This document shows positions 54,826-64,000 of a stretch of DNA of 64,000 nucleotides, one piece after another. The position numbers and the translations under genes were made by a program. Position 1 is the stretch's first letter. Each line of letters opens with the position of its first letter. Below the pieces are notes generated by a model. That model did no database searches and was not told where the DNA came from. It was given only the letters and a program-made list of their open reading frames with translations. The stretch is from Formosa algae (GTDB lineage Bacteria; Bacteroidota; Bacteroidia; Flavobacteriales; Flavobacteriaceae): positions 1-64,000 of the forward strand of contig NZ_LMAK01000008.1 in the NCBI RefSeq assembly GCF_001439665.1, read 5' to 3'.

Positions 54826-56901
54826 TTAATGGTTTTTAAAGTAAGTAGATTTAAGTAAAAATAGGGGTTTTAAAACACTAAATCGCATGAATTTATTGAA
54901 TATATAATACCAATAGATAAGATAGCTTGGTGTAAGAAAAGCTAAAATTTTATTTTTTTGATACAATACGGGTTTCAATTTGGTTATATACCTAAAGACC
55001 ACTTCTGGTGTTTTTATAAATGTAATTAAGTGACTTACGGGGTTACCTAACTCTTGCTTTTCGTATTTTAAGCCTACTGTGTTTGTTCCTATATTTTGAT
55101 AGAAACCAGAGTTTAAATTTTCTATAAATTTTAATGTTTTACGATTGTAAAATAATCCCGTTTTAAGTGCAATTTTAGCAATAATTTCTTGAACCATGTT
55201 TTGATCGTAACAAATGGTGTCTAACTCTTTAAGTAAGGTCTTATGAAAGCCTAACATTTGTGTTTGATGCGTTTTAATAAACGTATCGTATAGCCATTTT
55301 TCTTCAGGATTATGTTTCTCAATCACAAAACCCTCTTCGTTTGTATATTCCACAGCACTCCCGTGATTAGCAGCAGAAAATTGCTCGTAATACTGGTTAT
55401 TTGCCATTAGCAAAAAGTCGTTATAAGCTGTAAAAGGTAAAATAGAAAAGATTAAACCATCGCGAGGGGTTTTTTCTTGAATGTTATAAATATATCTGAG
55501 ACCTAAATAATAACCAGTTATCGGAATTTGTTTTTCAAAAAAACCGAATAAAGATTCTTGCATTGTGCCGCCCCAACCAATATCGACAAGGCAAATACCT
55601 TCGTTTTCAATATCTACACCAAAAGAATTAATATAGGTTTTAAAACTGTTTTTATTAGTTTCTCTATGTGTATTATAGAAAGTAATAAAGGTTTGATTTT
55701 GTTTTAAAGTTTCAAAAACATTGGATTTAAAAAAATCTTTTATTGGCGCATTCGGACTTAAATTTAAGTCGTTAATAATAGTTTCTTGCGTGTGTTTTGG
55801 ACAGTTAAAAAAGATTAAAAAATCTTCTATAGATAATTCAGGATATTTGCTTTTAAGATATAAAAAAGGTTCTGTTTCAAGAGGTTCTAAATTAATTTGA
55901 ATGGAAGCTTGTCTGGATGTTTTTAAATAATGAGTGTTTATTTTTAAACGGTCTTCTATCAAGTGAAATTCCTGATACGAATCGAATATTATTTTTAAAA
56001 ATTGTCCTTCTCTTGCCAAGAAAAATAAATTCTTAATGCCTTCTTTTTTACTTCTTAAATACAGCTTTTCAATAAAAAAATGATAGTAAATAATATACTG
56101 TGTAAAAGGCATAGCTTCCTTTTTTTTAGAAGCTTTATAAATATCGAATACTACGCGTTTTGTTTTTTTGAAATCATTTCCAATAGCATTTAATTTATTT
56201 TTTTTTAGATAACTATCGTGTTCTAATTTAAAGGCGTTTAATCCGTTTTTAATTGCATTATCATAATCGCTTCTTTGGTTGTCACCAATCATAACCACTT
56301 CGCTAGGATTAGTTATAGATAAAGCGTTTAAAACCACTTTGTAAATAGAGCCAGCATGTTTACTACTTTGTAGTACAGCCGAACTAAAAACATCATCAAA
56401 CAAATCTAAAATACCATGATATTCTAATAGCTTTTCAAATAAGGATTTAGAACCGTAAAAATCTGAAACTAAATAGACTCGTCCTCCATTAGTTTTAAAC
56501 GTTTTTATTTCATTTAAAACATCCTGATTTAAGTATTGTACGCTGCTTTCTGTTTTAAAATCGATGGATTCAAAAAGATGAAAAAAATGTGTTTTGCGAC
56601 TGTATGTTATAAGCTTAGAATTAACCAATCGCATGAAAATGTCACCGATTAAAATATCATACGGAATCTCGACATTATTCTTATTGTATTTTTCACAGAG
56701 ATATGCCAAGGACTCTTGTCTAATAAAATATAGCGCATCAATAGAAAGGTTTAACCCTAACTCTGCAATCATGTATTTAGCCCATAACTTTAAAGTGTAA
56801 TTTGGGTGAACATTTCTATGAATTATAGTATCGTAATAATCACTAAAAAGAACTTTAGTGTTTTGGTTACTCAGTTTGACCTTTAAATCATTCAAAGACA
56901 T
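54826..56901 (-). CDS. Large HAD-domain protein of unknown role
   Basis: A 691-residue protein. The N-terminal ~235 residues are a HAD-like hydrolase domain: the nucleophile region VLFSDYYDTII (Asp of the haloacid-dehalogenase D-x-(Y/F)-D-T type), GRVYLVSDFYGSKSL (motif II Ser) and VVMIGDNQRSDYDNAI (motif IV acidic pair). The remaining ~450 residues do not match a family I recognise; they contain an ARQGQFLK-type segment and a GDIGWGGTMQESLFGF-like block (read as VDIGWGGTMQES). Similar two-part HAD proteins occur in surface-glycan loci, but this one lies beside an ABC ATPase gene. No signal peptide. Confidence 0.65.
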   Translation of the reverse strand: MSLNDLKVKLSNQNTKVLFSDYYDTIIHRNVHPNYTLKLWAKYMIAELGLNLSIDALYFIRQESLAYLCEKYNKNNVEIPYDILIGDIFMRLVNSKLITYSRKTHFFHLFESIDFKTESSVQYLNQDVLNEIKTFKTNGGRVYLVSDFYGSKSLFEKLLEYHGILDLFDDVFSSAVLQSSKHAGSIYKVVLNALSITNPSEVVMIGDNQRSDYDNAIKNGLNAFKLEHDSYLKKNKLNAIGNDFKKTKRVVFDIYKASKKKEAMPFTQYIIYYHFFIEKLYLRSKKEGIKNLFFLAREGQFLKIIFDSYQEFHLIEDRLKINTHYLKTSRQASIQINLEPLETEPFLYLKSKYPELSIEDFLIFFNCPKHTQETIINDLNLSPNAPIKDFFKSNVFETLKQNQTFITFYNTHRETNKNSFKTYINSFGVDIENEGICLVDIGWGGTMQESLFGFFEKQIPITGYYLGLRYIYNIQEKTPRDGLIFSILPFTAYNDFLLMANNQYYEQFSAANHGSAVEYTNEEGFVIEKHNPEEKWLYDTFIKTHQTQMLGFHKTLLKELDTICYDQNMVQEIIAKIALKTGLFYNRKTLKFIENLNSGFYQNIGTNTVGLKYEKQELGNPVSHLITFIKTPEVVFRYITKLKPVLYQKNKILAFLTPSYLIYWYYIFNKFMRFSVLKPLFLLKSTYFKNH

Positions 56902-57114
56902 TAGAGGTTTTATTTGATTAATATTTGGTTTAGCGATAACGAAGATAAGTCTTCGGTGGTTAAACTAACAAAATTCTGTATTGAATTACGTAGTCGAGTA
57001 GATTTATCTTCTTAAAAATTAAGGAAATATAGACAATTTAAAGCGGTAATACAATGAGGTGTTGGTTTTTAAATCGTTGTCTTAGTGTTATTTATTTGGT
57101 ATCATTTTCAATTT

Positions 57115-57147
57115 AAAAAGCCATTTTAATAAGGTTAAAATGGCTTT
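57115..57147 (-). terminator. Terminator of the prolyl oligopeptidase gene
   Basis: AAAGCCATTTTAA and TTAAAATGGCTTT form 13-bp arms. On the minus strand the stem is followed by T's, 22 nt after the gene's stop. The remaining 56902-57168 gap holds a small CGAAGA-TAAG-TCTTCG hairpin and no gene. Confidence 0.75.
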
Positions 57148-57168
57148 GCTATACTATGTTTTAAAGGC

Positions 57169-59334
57169 TTATCCTTTTACTTCTTCTGTGGGTGTGTTTG
57201 GTAGCGTATCGAATCCCATATTATATAATGTAAATCCAAAAATATCTGCATATTGTTCTATGGTTTTACTAACAGGAGTTCCTGCACCATGACCAGCATC
57301 TGTTTCAATTCTAATTAAAACAGGATTACCAATTTTTTGTTTGCTCTGTAATTGCGCTGCAAATTTAAAACTGTGAGCAGGAACCACACGGTCGTCATGA
57401 TCGCCAGTGGTTATTAATGTTGCTGGATAATGCTTCCCCGTTTTTACATTATGTACAGGCGAGTATGCTTTTAAATATTCGAACATTTCTTTATTGTCTT
57501 CTGCTGTACCATAATCGTAAGCCCAACCCGCTCCAGCTGTAAAGGTGTGGTAACGCAACATGTCTAGTACGCCAACAGCCGGAAGTGCGACTTTCATTAA
57601 ATCTGGTCGCTGTGTCATGGTAGCACCTACCAATAATCCGCCATTAGAACCTCCTTTAATTGCTAAATATTTAGACGATGTATATTTGTTATCAATTAAA
57701 TATTCTGCGGCTGCTATAAAATCATCAAAGACATTTTGTTTTTGCATTTTTGTACCAGCATCATGCCAAGCTCTTCCGTATTCGCCACCTCCGCGTAAGT
57801 TTGGTACGGCGTAAATTCCGCCTTTTTCCATCCAAACAGCATTGGCAATACTAAATGATGGTGTTAAACTAATATTGAATCCGCCGTAAGCGTATAAAAT
57901 TGTAGGGTTTTTACCATTTAAATCTGTGCCTTTTTTATACGAGATAATCATTGGTATTTTGGTGCCATCTTTAGAATTATAAAAGACTTGTTTACTCTCG
58001 TATTGATCAGGATCAAAATCTACATTTGGTTTAACGTACACTTCAGAATCTCCTGTTTTAGGATTAAAAGCATAACTTGTTGCTGGTGTTGTGTAATTAG
58101 AGAATGTGAAATATAAAGTTTCATTTTCTTTTTTTCCTGCGAAACCATTTACCGTTCCAACGCCTGGTAATTCAACCTCTCTCACTAATTTACCATTATA
58201 ATCGTATTGTTTTATATGTGATACAGCGTCAACCATATAATTAGCAAAAATAAACTGAGTTCCTATTGAAGGCGTTAATACGTTTTCTGTTTCAGGAATA
58301 AAATCTACCCAATATTCAGGCGTAGGATTTGATGCATCTACAGTGATTATTTTTTTATTTGGAGCATTTAAATTGGTGACTAAAAAGAGTTTGCTTCCAA
58401 TATTGTCTAATAAATAAGTGTCGCTATTGGTGTCTTCTAAAATAGGAATAAACGTGCTGTTGGGTTTAGTAAGATCTTTAATGTATAGTTTGTTTCCGGA
58501 AGTAGAAGTACGTGGCGAGATAATTAAATAGTGATCGTCTTCGGTTACAGTCGCATTTATGTAACGGTGTTTTTGATCTGCTATCCCTCCAAAAATAAGT
58601 TTATCTTGACTTTGATTAGTACCTATTTTATGATAATAGACTTTGTGCTGATCTGTTTTAGCAGAAAGCTCGCTCCCTTTAGGTTTGTCGTAACTCGAGT
58701 AATAAAACCCGGCATTACCTTTCCAAGACATGCCACTAAATTTCACATCTACTAAAGTATCTTCTATCACAGCTTTCGTTTCTGTATTTATAATAATAAT
58801 TTTTCTCCAGTCGCTACCGCCTTCAGATATTGAATACGCGGCCATACTACCATCTTTAGAGAATGATAATCCGCCCAAAGATGTTGTCCCGTTATCGCTA
58901 AAGGTATTCGGGTCTAAAAAGACCTCTTCTGTTTTATCGTTATCTGTCGTTCTGTAAATTACATATTGGTCTTGTAGTCCATTGTTTTTATAGAAATAAT
59001 TATAGGCTCCTTCTTTAAATGGCGATCCAATTTTTTCGTAATTCCAAAGCGTAGAAAGGCGATTTTTAATAGAATCTCTAAACGGAATTTTATTTAAATA
59101 ATCGTTTGTAATTTTATTCTCGTCTTTAACCCAAGCTTCTGTTTCCGGACTTCTGTCGTCTTCCAGCCAACGGTATGGATCTTTAACCTCGACACCAAAA
59201 TAAGTATCTACAGTATCTGTTATTTTTGTAATAGGATAGTTCACTATTTGATTATTATTTTTCTTTAGCTCTTGCTCATTTTTGCAAGCGCTAAAGAGTG
59301 TTAAGACAATTAAGCTAGCTAGTAGTTTTTTCAT
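57169..59334 (-). CDS. Prolyl oligopeptidase family (S9) lipoprotein
   Basis: From ATG 59334 the product is 721 residues with a lipoprotein signal peptide [17 protein letters not shown]; an in-frame start 17 codons upstream lacks signal features. The N-terminal seven-bladed propeller of S9A peptidases opens with [15 protein letters not shown]. The C-terminal alpha/beta-hydrolase domain has catalytic Ser in KGGSNGGLL, Asp in [14 protein letters not shown] and His in DAGHGAG. It cleaves short proline-containing peptides, probably in the periplasm or at the outer membrane as a lipid-anchored enzyme. Monocistronic with terminators on both sides. Confidence 0.93.
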   Translation of the reverse strand: MKKLLASLIVLTLFSACKNEQELKKNNNQIVNYPITKITDTVDTYFGVEVKDPYRWLEDDRSPETEAWVKDENKITNDYLNKIPFRDSIKNRLSTLWNYEKIGSPFKEGAYNYFYKNNGLQDQYVIYRTTDNDKTEEVFLDPNTFSDNGTTSLGGLSFSKDGSMAAYSISEGGSDWRKIIIINTETKAVIEDTLVDVKFSGMSWKGNAGFYYSSYDKPKGSELSAKTDQHKVYYHKIGTNQSQDKLIFGGIADQKHRYINATVTEDDHYLIISPRTSTSGNKLYIKDLTKPNSTFIPILEDTNSDTYLLDNIGSKLFLVTNLNAPNKKIITVDASNPTPEYWVDFIPETENVLTPSIGTQFIFANYMVDAVSHIKQYDYNGKLVREVELPGVGTVNGFAGKKENETLYFTFSNYTTPATSYAFNPKTGDSEVYVKPNVDFDPDQYESKQVFYNSKDGTKIPMIISYKKGTDLNGKNPTILYAYGGFNISLTPSFSIANAVWMEKGGIYAVPNLRGGGEYGRAWHDAGTKMQKQNVFDDFIAAAEYLIDNKYTSSKYLAIKGGSNGGLLVGATMTQRPDLMKVALPAVGVLDMLRYHTFTAGAGWAYDYGTAEDNKEMFEYLKAYSPVHNVKTGKHYPATLITTGDHDDRVVPAHSFKFAAQLQSKQKIGNPVLIRIETDAGHGAGTPVSKTIEQYADIFGFTLYNMGFDTLPNTPTEEVKG

Positions 59335-59368
59335 AAAAAAAGTGTGTTGTAGGGAATCAAAAATAACG

Positions 59369-59406
59369 AAAAAGCTCCTAAGCAAAGATGCAAAGGAGCT
59401 TTTTTT
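59369..59406 (-). terminator. Terminator of asd
   Basis: AAAAAGCTCCT (59369-59379) pairs with AGGAGCTTTTTT (59395-59406) around a 13-nt loop; T's follow in both directions, so it can be bidirectional. It is 22 nt past the asd stop. Confidence 0.8.
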
Positions 59407-59428
59407 AATATATATTTAAGGAGTTTCC

Positions 59429-60418
59429 TTATATTAATTTATTTTCAATTAAATACTCTGCAATTTGAATGGTATTTGTTGCAGCACCTTTACGTAAATT
59501 GTCTGCTACAATCCACATGTTAATTGTGTTTTTCTGTGTTTCGTCTCTTCTAATACGTCCCACAAAAACTTCATCTTTATCATGCGCATAAATAGGCATT
59601 GGGTACGTGTTTGTGTCTGTATTGTCTTGTACAATTACTCCTGGAGTTTCGCTTAATAATTTACGAACATCTGCCAATTCATAATCGTTTTCAAATTCAA
59701 TATTTACAGATTCAGAGTGTCCTCCAGCTGTTGGAATTCTAACTGCAGTTGCAGAGACAGAGAAAGAAGAATCGCTTAAGATTTTTTGAGGTTCGTTAGC
59801 TAATTTCATCTCTTCTTTAGTGTACCCGTTATCTAAGAAAACGTCGCAATGTGGTAATGCATTTCTTCCAATAGGGTAAGGATATGCCATTTCGCCTTCT
59901 ACACCAGCAATTTCATTTTCTAGTTGTCTTACAGCTTTTACACCTGTACCAGAAACCGATTGGTATGTAGATACCACAACACGTTTCATTTTGTATTTTT
60001 TATGAAGCGGTGCTAAAGCCATAACCAATTGAATTGTTGAACAGTTAGGATTAGCAATAATTTTATCGTCTTTTGTTAATTCGTTCGCATTGATTTCAGG
60101 AACGACTAATTTTTTTGTAGGATCCATTCTCCAAGCCGAAGAATTATCGACTACCGTTGTGCCTGCTTCTGCAAATTTAGGCGCCCATTCTAAAGACGTA
60201 TCTCCTCCAGCAGAAAATAAAGCGATATCTGGCTTCATAGCTACTGCATCTGCTAAACCTACAACTTTAAAGTCTTCACCTTTATAAGAAATTGTCTTCC
60301 CAACAGAGCGCTCTGAGGCAACTGGAATTAATTCTGTTAATGGAAAATTACGTTCTGCAAGAACTTTAAGCATTACTTCGCCAACCATACCCGTGGCACC
60401 AACTACAGCTACTTTCAT
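59429..60418 (-). CDS. asd: Aspartate-semialdehyde dehydrogenase
   Basis: Reduces aspartyl-4-phosphate to the semialdehyde for lysine, threonine, methionine and cell-wall diaminopimelate. The 329-residue protein has the NADP loop GATGMVGE (residues 7-14), the catalytic Cys126 in IANPNCSTIQ, and the RIPTAGGHSESVNIEFE region with the active-site His. Length typical of the short bacterial ASADH. A terminator on each side makes it monocistronic. Confidence 0.97.
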   Translation of the reverse strand: MKVAVVGATGMVGEVMLKVLAERNFPLTELIPVASERSVGKTISYKGEDFKVVGLADAVAMKPDIALFSAGGDTSLEWAPKFAEAGTTVVDNSSAWRMDPTKKLVVPEINANELTKDDKIIANPNCSTIQLVMALAPLHKKYKMKRVVVSTYQSVSGTGVKAVRQLENEIAGVEGEMAYPYPIGRNALPHCDVFLDNGYTKEEMKLANEPQKILSDSSFSVSATAVRIPTAGGHSESVNIEFENDYELADVRKLLSETPGVIVQDNTDTNTYPMPIYAHDKDEVFVGRIRRDETQKNTINMWIVADNLRKGAATNTIQIAEYLIENKLI

Positions 60419-60480
60419 TATATAATATTAGTTTAAGTGTGTCAATTATTATTTTGAACAAAACTAAGTATTAATAATTT

Positions 60481-60517
60481 AAAAAAAGCCTTAGTTTATT
60501 TAAAACCAAGGCTTTTT
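60481..60517 (-). terminator. Terminator of mscL
   Basis: AAAAAGCCTTAGTTT and AAAACCAAGGCTTTTT form an imperfect 13-15-bp stem with A- and T-runs, between mscL and asd, both on the minus strand. Confidence 0.75.
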
Positions 60518-60553
60518 AACAACAAAAAACATATTGTTAATTATTTAACAATT

Positions 60554-60964
60554 TTATTTCTTTAGTAAATCTCTTATTTCTGCTAAAAGTTCTTCTTGTG
60601 TTGGTCCAGCTGGTGCTGCAGGAGCTGCTTCTTCTTTCTTTTTCGAATTTTCATATGCTTTTAACACCATGAAAATACAGAAACCGATAATAATAAAATC
60701 GATAACAACTTGAATGAAACTTCCGTAGTTAATAGATACTGCAGGAACTTCTGCTCCGGCGGCATTAGTTGTAGCTTCTTTAAGTACATACTTTAACTCT
60801 GTAAAATTAACATCGCCTAGCAATAAGCCAATAGGCGGCATTAAAATATCTTTAGTAAAAGATGCAACAATTTTACCAAATGCACCACCAACAATTACTG
60901 CTGTTGCAAGGTTAATAATGTCACCTTTAAGAAGGAACGACTTGAAATCTTTGAAAAATGCCAT
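60554..60964 (-). CDS. mscL: Large-conductance mechanosensitive channel
   Basis: A 136-residue inner-membrane channel that opens on hypo-osmotic stress. The N-terminal amphipathic helix is FFKDFKSFLLKGDIINLATAVIVGGAFGKIV, which includes TM1 with its Gly-rich pore line. TM2 is QVVIDFIIIGFCIFMVLKAY, followed by a Lys/Glu and Ala/Pro linker and a C-terminal helix ELLAEIRDLLKK that forms the cytoplasmic bundle. Length is the family norm. Confidence 0.95.
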   Translation of the reverse strand: MAFFKDFKSFLLKGDIINLATAVIVGGAFGKIVASFTKDILMPPIGLLLGDVNFTELKYVLKEATTNAAGAEVPAVSINYGSFIQVVIDFIIIGFCIFMVLKAYENSKKKEEAAPAAPAGPTQEELLAEIRDLLKK

Positions 60965-61025
60965 ATAGTTTAAGGATTGGTTAATAATGGCGAAAGTATA
61001 TAAAAAATTACAAATGTTCTTGTAA

Positions 61026-62132
61026 TTATCTTAAAATACTGCGTTTTATGCGTTGAGAAAGCCCTGTAAGTAACTCGTATGAAATGGTATTAGCAGTTGC
61101 AGCGAACTCCTCGGCAGTAGGAAAATCTCCAAAAACAATTACTTCATCTCCTTCTTGGCAATCTATATTTGTAATGTCTACCATAATCATATCCATACAT
61201 GTATTGCCAACTATTGGTGCTTTTTGCCCGTTAATGGCAACAAAACCTTTGCCGTTACCGTATTCTCTTCCTATACCATCGGCATGGCCTAGAGGTAAGG
61301 TTGCTGTTATTAATGGCGTGTCGCAAATGTGTCCGCGATTGTAACCCACACTTTGACCTGCAGGTATGTGATGAATTTGAGAAATAACCGTTTTTAAAGT
61401 GGTAATAGGCTTAAAGTGTCTGTTTTCTTCTTCAGAATTTCCAAAACCATACATACCAATACCACTTCTAACCATATCAAAATGGGCTTCAGGATAATTT
61501 ATAATTCCAGAAGTATTGCACATATGCAACATGGGTGTATAAGGTAAATTAGGTGTTAGTTTTTCTGCACAGTTTTTAAATGCTTTAATCTGATTTAAGG
61601 TGAATTCTTTTTCATTTAAATCTTCACTTGCTCCTAAATGCGAAAATAAAGACACCACTCTAATGGCTTCTGTACGACTTAAAATGGAAAGGATTTCAGG
61701 AATGTCGTTTTCAGAAAACCCAAGACGATTTAATCCTGTGTTAAATTTTAAATGTACAGGATAATGTGTTAATCCTGCCGTTTCTGCTGTCGCTATAAAT
61801 TCGTTTAAAATTTTTAGACTATATAGATTTGGTTCTAAGCAATGTTTTATAAGCAAGTTAAAGCTTACGCTTTGTGGGTGTAGTACTAAAACGGGGGTTG
61901 ATACTCCTGCGTGTCTTAATTGTTCGCCTTCGTAAGTGTAGGCTACAGCAAAATAATCTACATCTAATGTTTCTAAAAATTTAGCAATTTCGGCAGCATC
62001 ATTTCCGTACGCATATGATTTTACTACAGCCATAAACTTGGTTGTAGACTCTGTTATAGATTTAAGATAAGTAACATTGTGTTTTAACGCTTTTAAATCT
62101 ATTTCTAAAAGGGTTTCCTGCGCTTTAAGCAT
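61026..62132 (-). CDS. alr: Alanine racemase
   Basis: Makes D-alanine for peptidoglycan. The 368-residue PLP enzyme has Lys38 in [11 protein letters not shown] as the Schiff-base Lys, the [10 protein letters not shown] block and the catalytic Tyr in QSVGYNRGH of the C-terminal domain, followed by [13 protein letters not shown] and [12 protein letters not shown]. It overlaps the upstream tdk gene by 8 nt, so both are co-transcribed. Confidence 0.96.
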   Translation of the reverse strand: MLKAQETLLEIDLKALKHNVTYLKSITESTTKFMAVVKSYAYGNDAAEIAKFLETLDVDYFAVAYTYEGEQLRHAGVSTPVLVLHPQSVSFNLLIKHCLEPNLYSLKILNEFIATAETAGLTHYPVHLKFNTGLNRLGFSENDIPEILSILSRTEAIRVVSLFSHLGASEDLNEKEFTLNQIKAFKNCAEKLTPNLPYTPMLHMCNTSGIINYPEAHFDMVRSGIGMYGFGNSEEENRHFKPITTLKTVISQIHHIPAGQSVGYNRGHICDTPLITATLPLGHADGIGREYGNGKGFVAINGQKAPIVGNTCMDMIMVDITNIDCQEGDEVIVFGDFPTAEEFAATANTISYELLTGLSQRIKRSILR

Positions 62133-62772
62133 CGGTATCTTTAGGAGTTAAATCGGAATCTTCAGTAAGGTTTAAGCCTGTGTTTTGTGCTTTATCTCTA
62201 CGCATGGCTTTATAGTAAGCTGCACGGCTAAGAGGTTCGTATTCTTCAGTTTCTCCAAGTAAAACAAGAGCATCACTCTGCGATTTTCTGTAGCTGTACT
62301 GTGCTAAATTACCTGTTCTTGTACAAATGGCATGTACTTTAGTGACATATTCTGCCGTGGCCATTAAATTAGGCATTGGTCCGAAAGGGTTGCCTTTAAA
62401 ATCCATGTCTAAACCAGCCACAATTACACGAATGCCTTTGTTTGCTAAATCATTACACACACGTACAATTTCATCATCAAAAAACTGAGCTTCATCAATC
62501 CCTACAACTTCACATCCATCTGCTAAAATCGGAATATTTGCAGCGGCAGGAACAGGGGTAGAACGTATTTCGTTGGCATCGTGAGAGACCACCATTTCTT
62601 CATTGTAGCGAATGTCTACCGAAGGTTTAAAAATTTCAACTTTTTGTTTGGCAAACTGCGCGCGTTTAAGTCTTCGGATTAATTCTTCCGTCTTTCCAGA
62701 GAACATCGATCCGCAGATAACTTCAATCCAACCAAATTGTTCTTTATGATTTACTGTATTTTCGAGAAACAT
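62125..62772 (-). CDS. tdk: Thymidine kinase
   Basis: Phosphorylates thymidine to dTMP for salvage. The 215-residue type II enzyme has the P-loop [15 protein letters not shown], the [10 protein letters not shown] Walker B-like block and the substrate lasso region. Only single Cys residues (for example HAICTRTG) remain where many homologues have zinc CxxC pairs, so the zinc site is probably incomplete. It overlaps alr by 8 nt. Confidence 0.95.
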   Translation of the reverse strand: MFLENTVNHKEQFGWIEVICGSMFSGKTEELIRRLKRAQFAKQKVEIFKPSVDIRYNEEMVVSHDANEIRSTPVPAAANIPILADGCEVVGIDEAQFFDDEIVRVCNDLANKGIRVIVAGLDMDFKGNPFGPMPNLMATAEYVTKVHAICTRTGNLAQYSYRKSQSDALVLLGETEEYEPLSRAAYYKAMRRDKAQNTGLNLTEDSDLTPKDTDA

Positions 62773-62872
62773 TTTGTAATTTTAACACTAAAATTCTACA
62801 AACTTTCGTTTGTTTATAAGGGTGTAAATTTATTAAAAATTAAAAGGCGAAAATAGTTTAAATTTAAAAGTT

Positions 62873-63622
62873 ATGAAGAAGAAATTAGAATCAGAGTTAA
62901 TTAATATTGCATTAAGAATTATTAGACTTGAAGGCAAAGATGATTTAGATGCATTACATGCAGAAACTGCTATTCTTTTTGAAAAACTTTCTGTCCTTAA
63001 ATTTCTGCAAGAATCTCCTGAAGGTGAGAAGCTAACCATTGCTAATGATTCTTCTTTTTTCGGGATGTTAGACAGTGCGTTTAACAATAAAGTATCTGAT
63101 AGTGTAGAGGTAGACGAGCATGTTTTTATTCGTGAAGACCAGCAACAACCTAATGAAGATGCCGAAGATATTTCTGAACCAGTGATGGAAAAAATTAAGA
63201 ATCTTGTTGCCGAGATGCCGCAAGAAGACGATGCGGTAGACGCATTTGTTGAAGCAATTTCTCCTGAACCAATTTACGAAAAAAACGATTTTGAAGAGAT
63301 TACAGCCGATTTTAAAGAGACTCCAATTTTTGAACCCGTATCAGAATCTTCTAAAGTCGCTTCTAAAAAATCACTAAACGATAAATTAAAAAGTGGAGGT
63401 TTAAACATTGGTTTAAACGATAAAATAGCCTTTATTAAACAATTATTTGGTGGCAGTAGCGAAGATTACGATCGTGTTATTTCTCAAGTAAATACTTGTA
63501 GTAATTATGAAGAAGCAAGTCATTTAATTCAAAATGTGGTTAAAGTAGATTATAATAATTGGGAAGGAAAAGAGATTTTCGAAACGCGATTTATGCAAAT
63601 TATAGAAGATAAATTCAATTAA
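62873..63622 (+). CDS. Hypothetical acidic flavobacterial protein
   Basis: A 249-residue cytoplasmic protein not assigned to a family. The N-terminal ~45 residues look like a coiled-coil helix (KKLESELINIALRIIRLEGKDDL). A strongly acidic central region rich in Glu/Asp/Pro (about 75-165) is probably disordered. The C-terminal ~85 residues are helical and conserved-looking (LNIGLNDKIAFIKQLFGGS, IEDKF). No catalytic motif. It lies between divergent tdk and rsmI. Role unknown. Confidence 0.7.
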   Translation: MKKKLESELINIALRIIRLEGKDDLDALHAETAILFEKLSVLKFLQESPEGEKLTIANDSSFFGMLDSAFNNKVSDSVEVDEHVFIREDQQQPNEDAEDISEPVMEKIKNLVAEMPQEDDAVDAFVEAISPEPIYEKNDFEEITADFKETPIFEPVSESSKVASKKSLNDKLKSGGLNIGLNDKIAFIKQLFGGSSEDYDRVISQVNTCSNYEEASHLIQNVVKVDYNNWEGKEIFETRFMQIIEDKFN

Positions 63623-63713
63623 ATTATCTCAATTTTACACTTTTAATACACTATACATTTTACATGTTTATTGCTTATAGTAAAGCATAAACCTGTTATT
63701 CAATTCGCCATAC

Positions 63714-64000
63714 ATGAGTAAATTATATATTGTGCCAACGCCCATTGGTAATCTAGAAGATATGACGTTTAGAGCTGTAAAAGTTCTAAAAGAAGCCGAT
63801 TTAATTCTAGCTGAAGACACCAGAACGTCAGGAAAATTACTAAAACATTTTGAAATTAATACACCATCGCAATCGCACCATATGCATAATGAGCATAAAA
63901 CGGTTGAAGGTTTAATTAAAAGGTTAAAAAGCGGAACAGTAATTGCATTAATTAGCGATGCAGGAACACCCGCCATTTCAGATCCTGGGTTTTTATTAAC
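63714..64000 (+). CDS. rsmI: 16S rRNA (cytidine-1402-2'-O)-methyltransferase, 5' part
   Basis: Starts at ATG 63714 and runs off the window edge (about 95 codons visible). The N terminus MSKLYIVPTPIGNLEDMTFRA is the RsmI signature; AEDTRTSGKLLKHF and HNEHK follow, and ALISDAGTPAISDPG is the SAM-binding loop of this SAM-dependent tetrapyrrole-methylase-like family. It methylates the ribose of C1402 in 16S rRNA. The C-terminal part lies outside the window. Confidence 0.95.
   Translation, partial: MSKLYIVPTPIGNLEDMTFRAVKVLKEADLILAEDTRTSGKLLKHFEINTPSQSHHMHNEHKTVEGLIKRLKSGTVIALISDAGTPAISDPGFLL

Overview
The window looks like chromosomal DNA from a marine-type member of the Flavobacteriaceae (Bacteroidota). 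The evidence is low G+C, promoters of the TTG-N17-19-TAnnTTTG type, a PID-CTERM mini-protein, an OmpA with thrombospondin type 3 repeats, Bacteroidota-style AddA/AddB-like genes, and a DUF177-rpmF-fabH-accB-accC segment. No tRNA, rRNA or CRISPR array was found. Genus is not claimed.

Region 1 (1-20347) is a surface polysaccharide locus. It opens with the end of a chain-length-regulator-like membrane protein. Next comes a complete dTDP-L-rhamnose set (rfbBACD), with cysQ abutting it. A second transcription unit with its own good promoter encodes a duplicated DUF2061 protein, CysC, CysD and CysN, that is, synthesis of PAPS. After a long hairpin terminator come an unknown lipoprotein, a Wzx-like flippase, an IS1595-type insertion sequence, and a tightly overlapping assembly operon: pyruvyl transferase, FrhB-family Fe-S protein, sulfotransferase, three glycosyltransferases and two polymerase/ligase-type membrane proteins. 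With PAPS synthesis, PAP disposal (CysQ) and a sulfotransferase all present, I infer a sulfated, rhamnose-containing and possibly pyruvylated glycan.

Region 2 (20447-31587) holds a TPR histidine kinase and its response regulator, a zinc-ribbon metallopeptidase, an unknown membrane protein, and a xylose operon (xylB-xylA-MFS symporter) convergent with a LacI-type regulator. Several operator-like palindromes lie upstream of xylB. A free-standing PID-CTERM sorting-signal protein follows.

Region 3 (31590-47256) is mainly housekeeping: ribE, pdxA, DUF177-rpmF, fabH, accB-accC, sod, an AddA-like helicase-nuclease, OmpA, an AddB-like nuclease, mtgA and a GreA/B-like protein. Between accC and sod lies an orphan promoter-hairpin-terminator unit that looks like a small RNA with two competing folds.

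Region 4 (47289-53792) is a compact lipid/polyketide cluster: flavoprotein, methyltransferase, type III polyketide synthase, enoyl-reductase-like SDR, FabZ-like dehydratase, FabF-like ketosynthase, ACP and phosphopantetheinyl transferase. It looks like a private type II fatty-acid-synthase line feeding a type III PKS, probably for a phenolic or pyrone lipid. With the sulfation locus it is the most interesting system here.

Region 5 (53823-64000) is mostly on the minus strand: an ABC ATPase, a large HAD-domain protein of unknown role, a prolyl oligopeptidase lipoprotein, asd, mscL, alr and tdk. A conserved-looking hypothetical protein and the start of rsmI follow on the plus strand.
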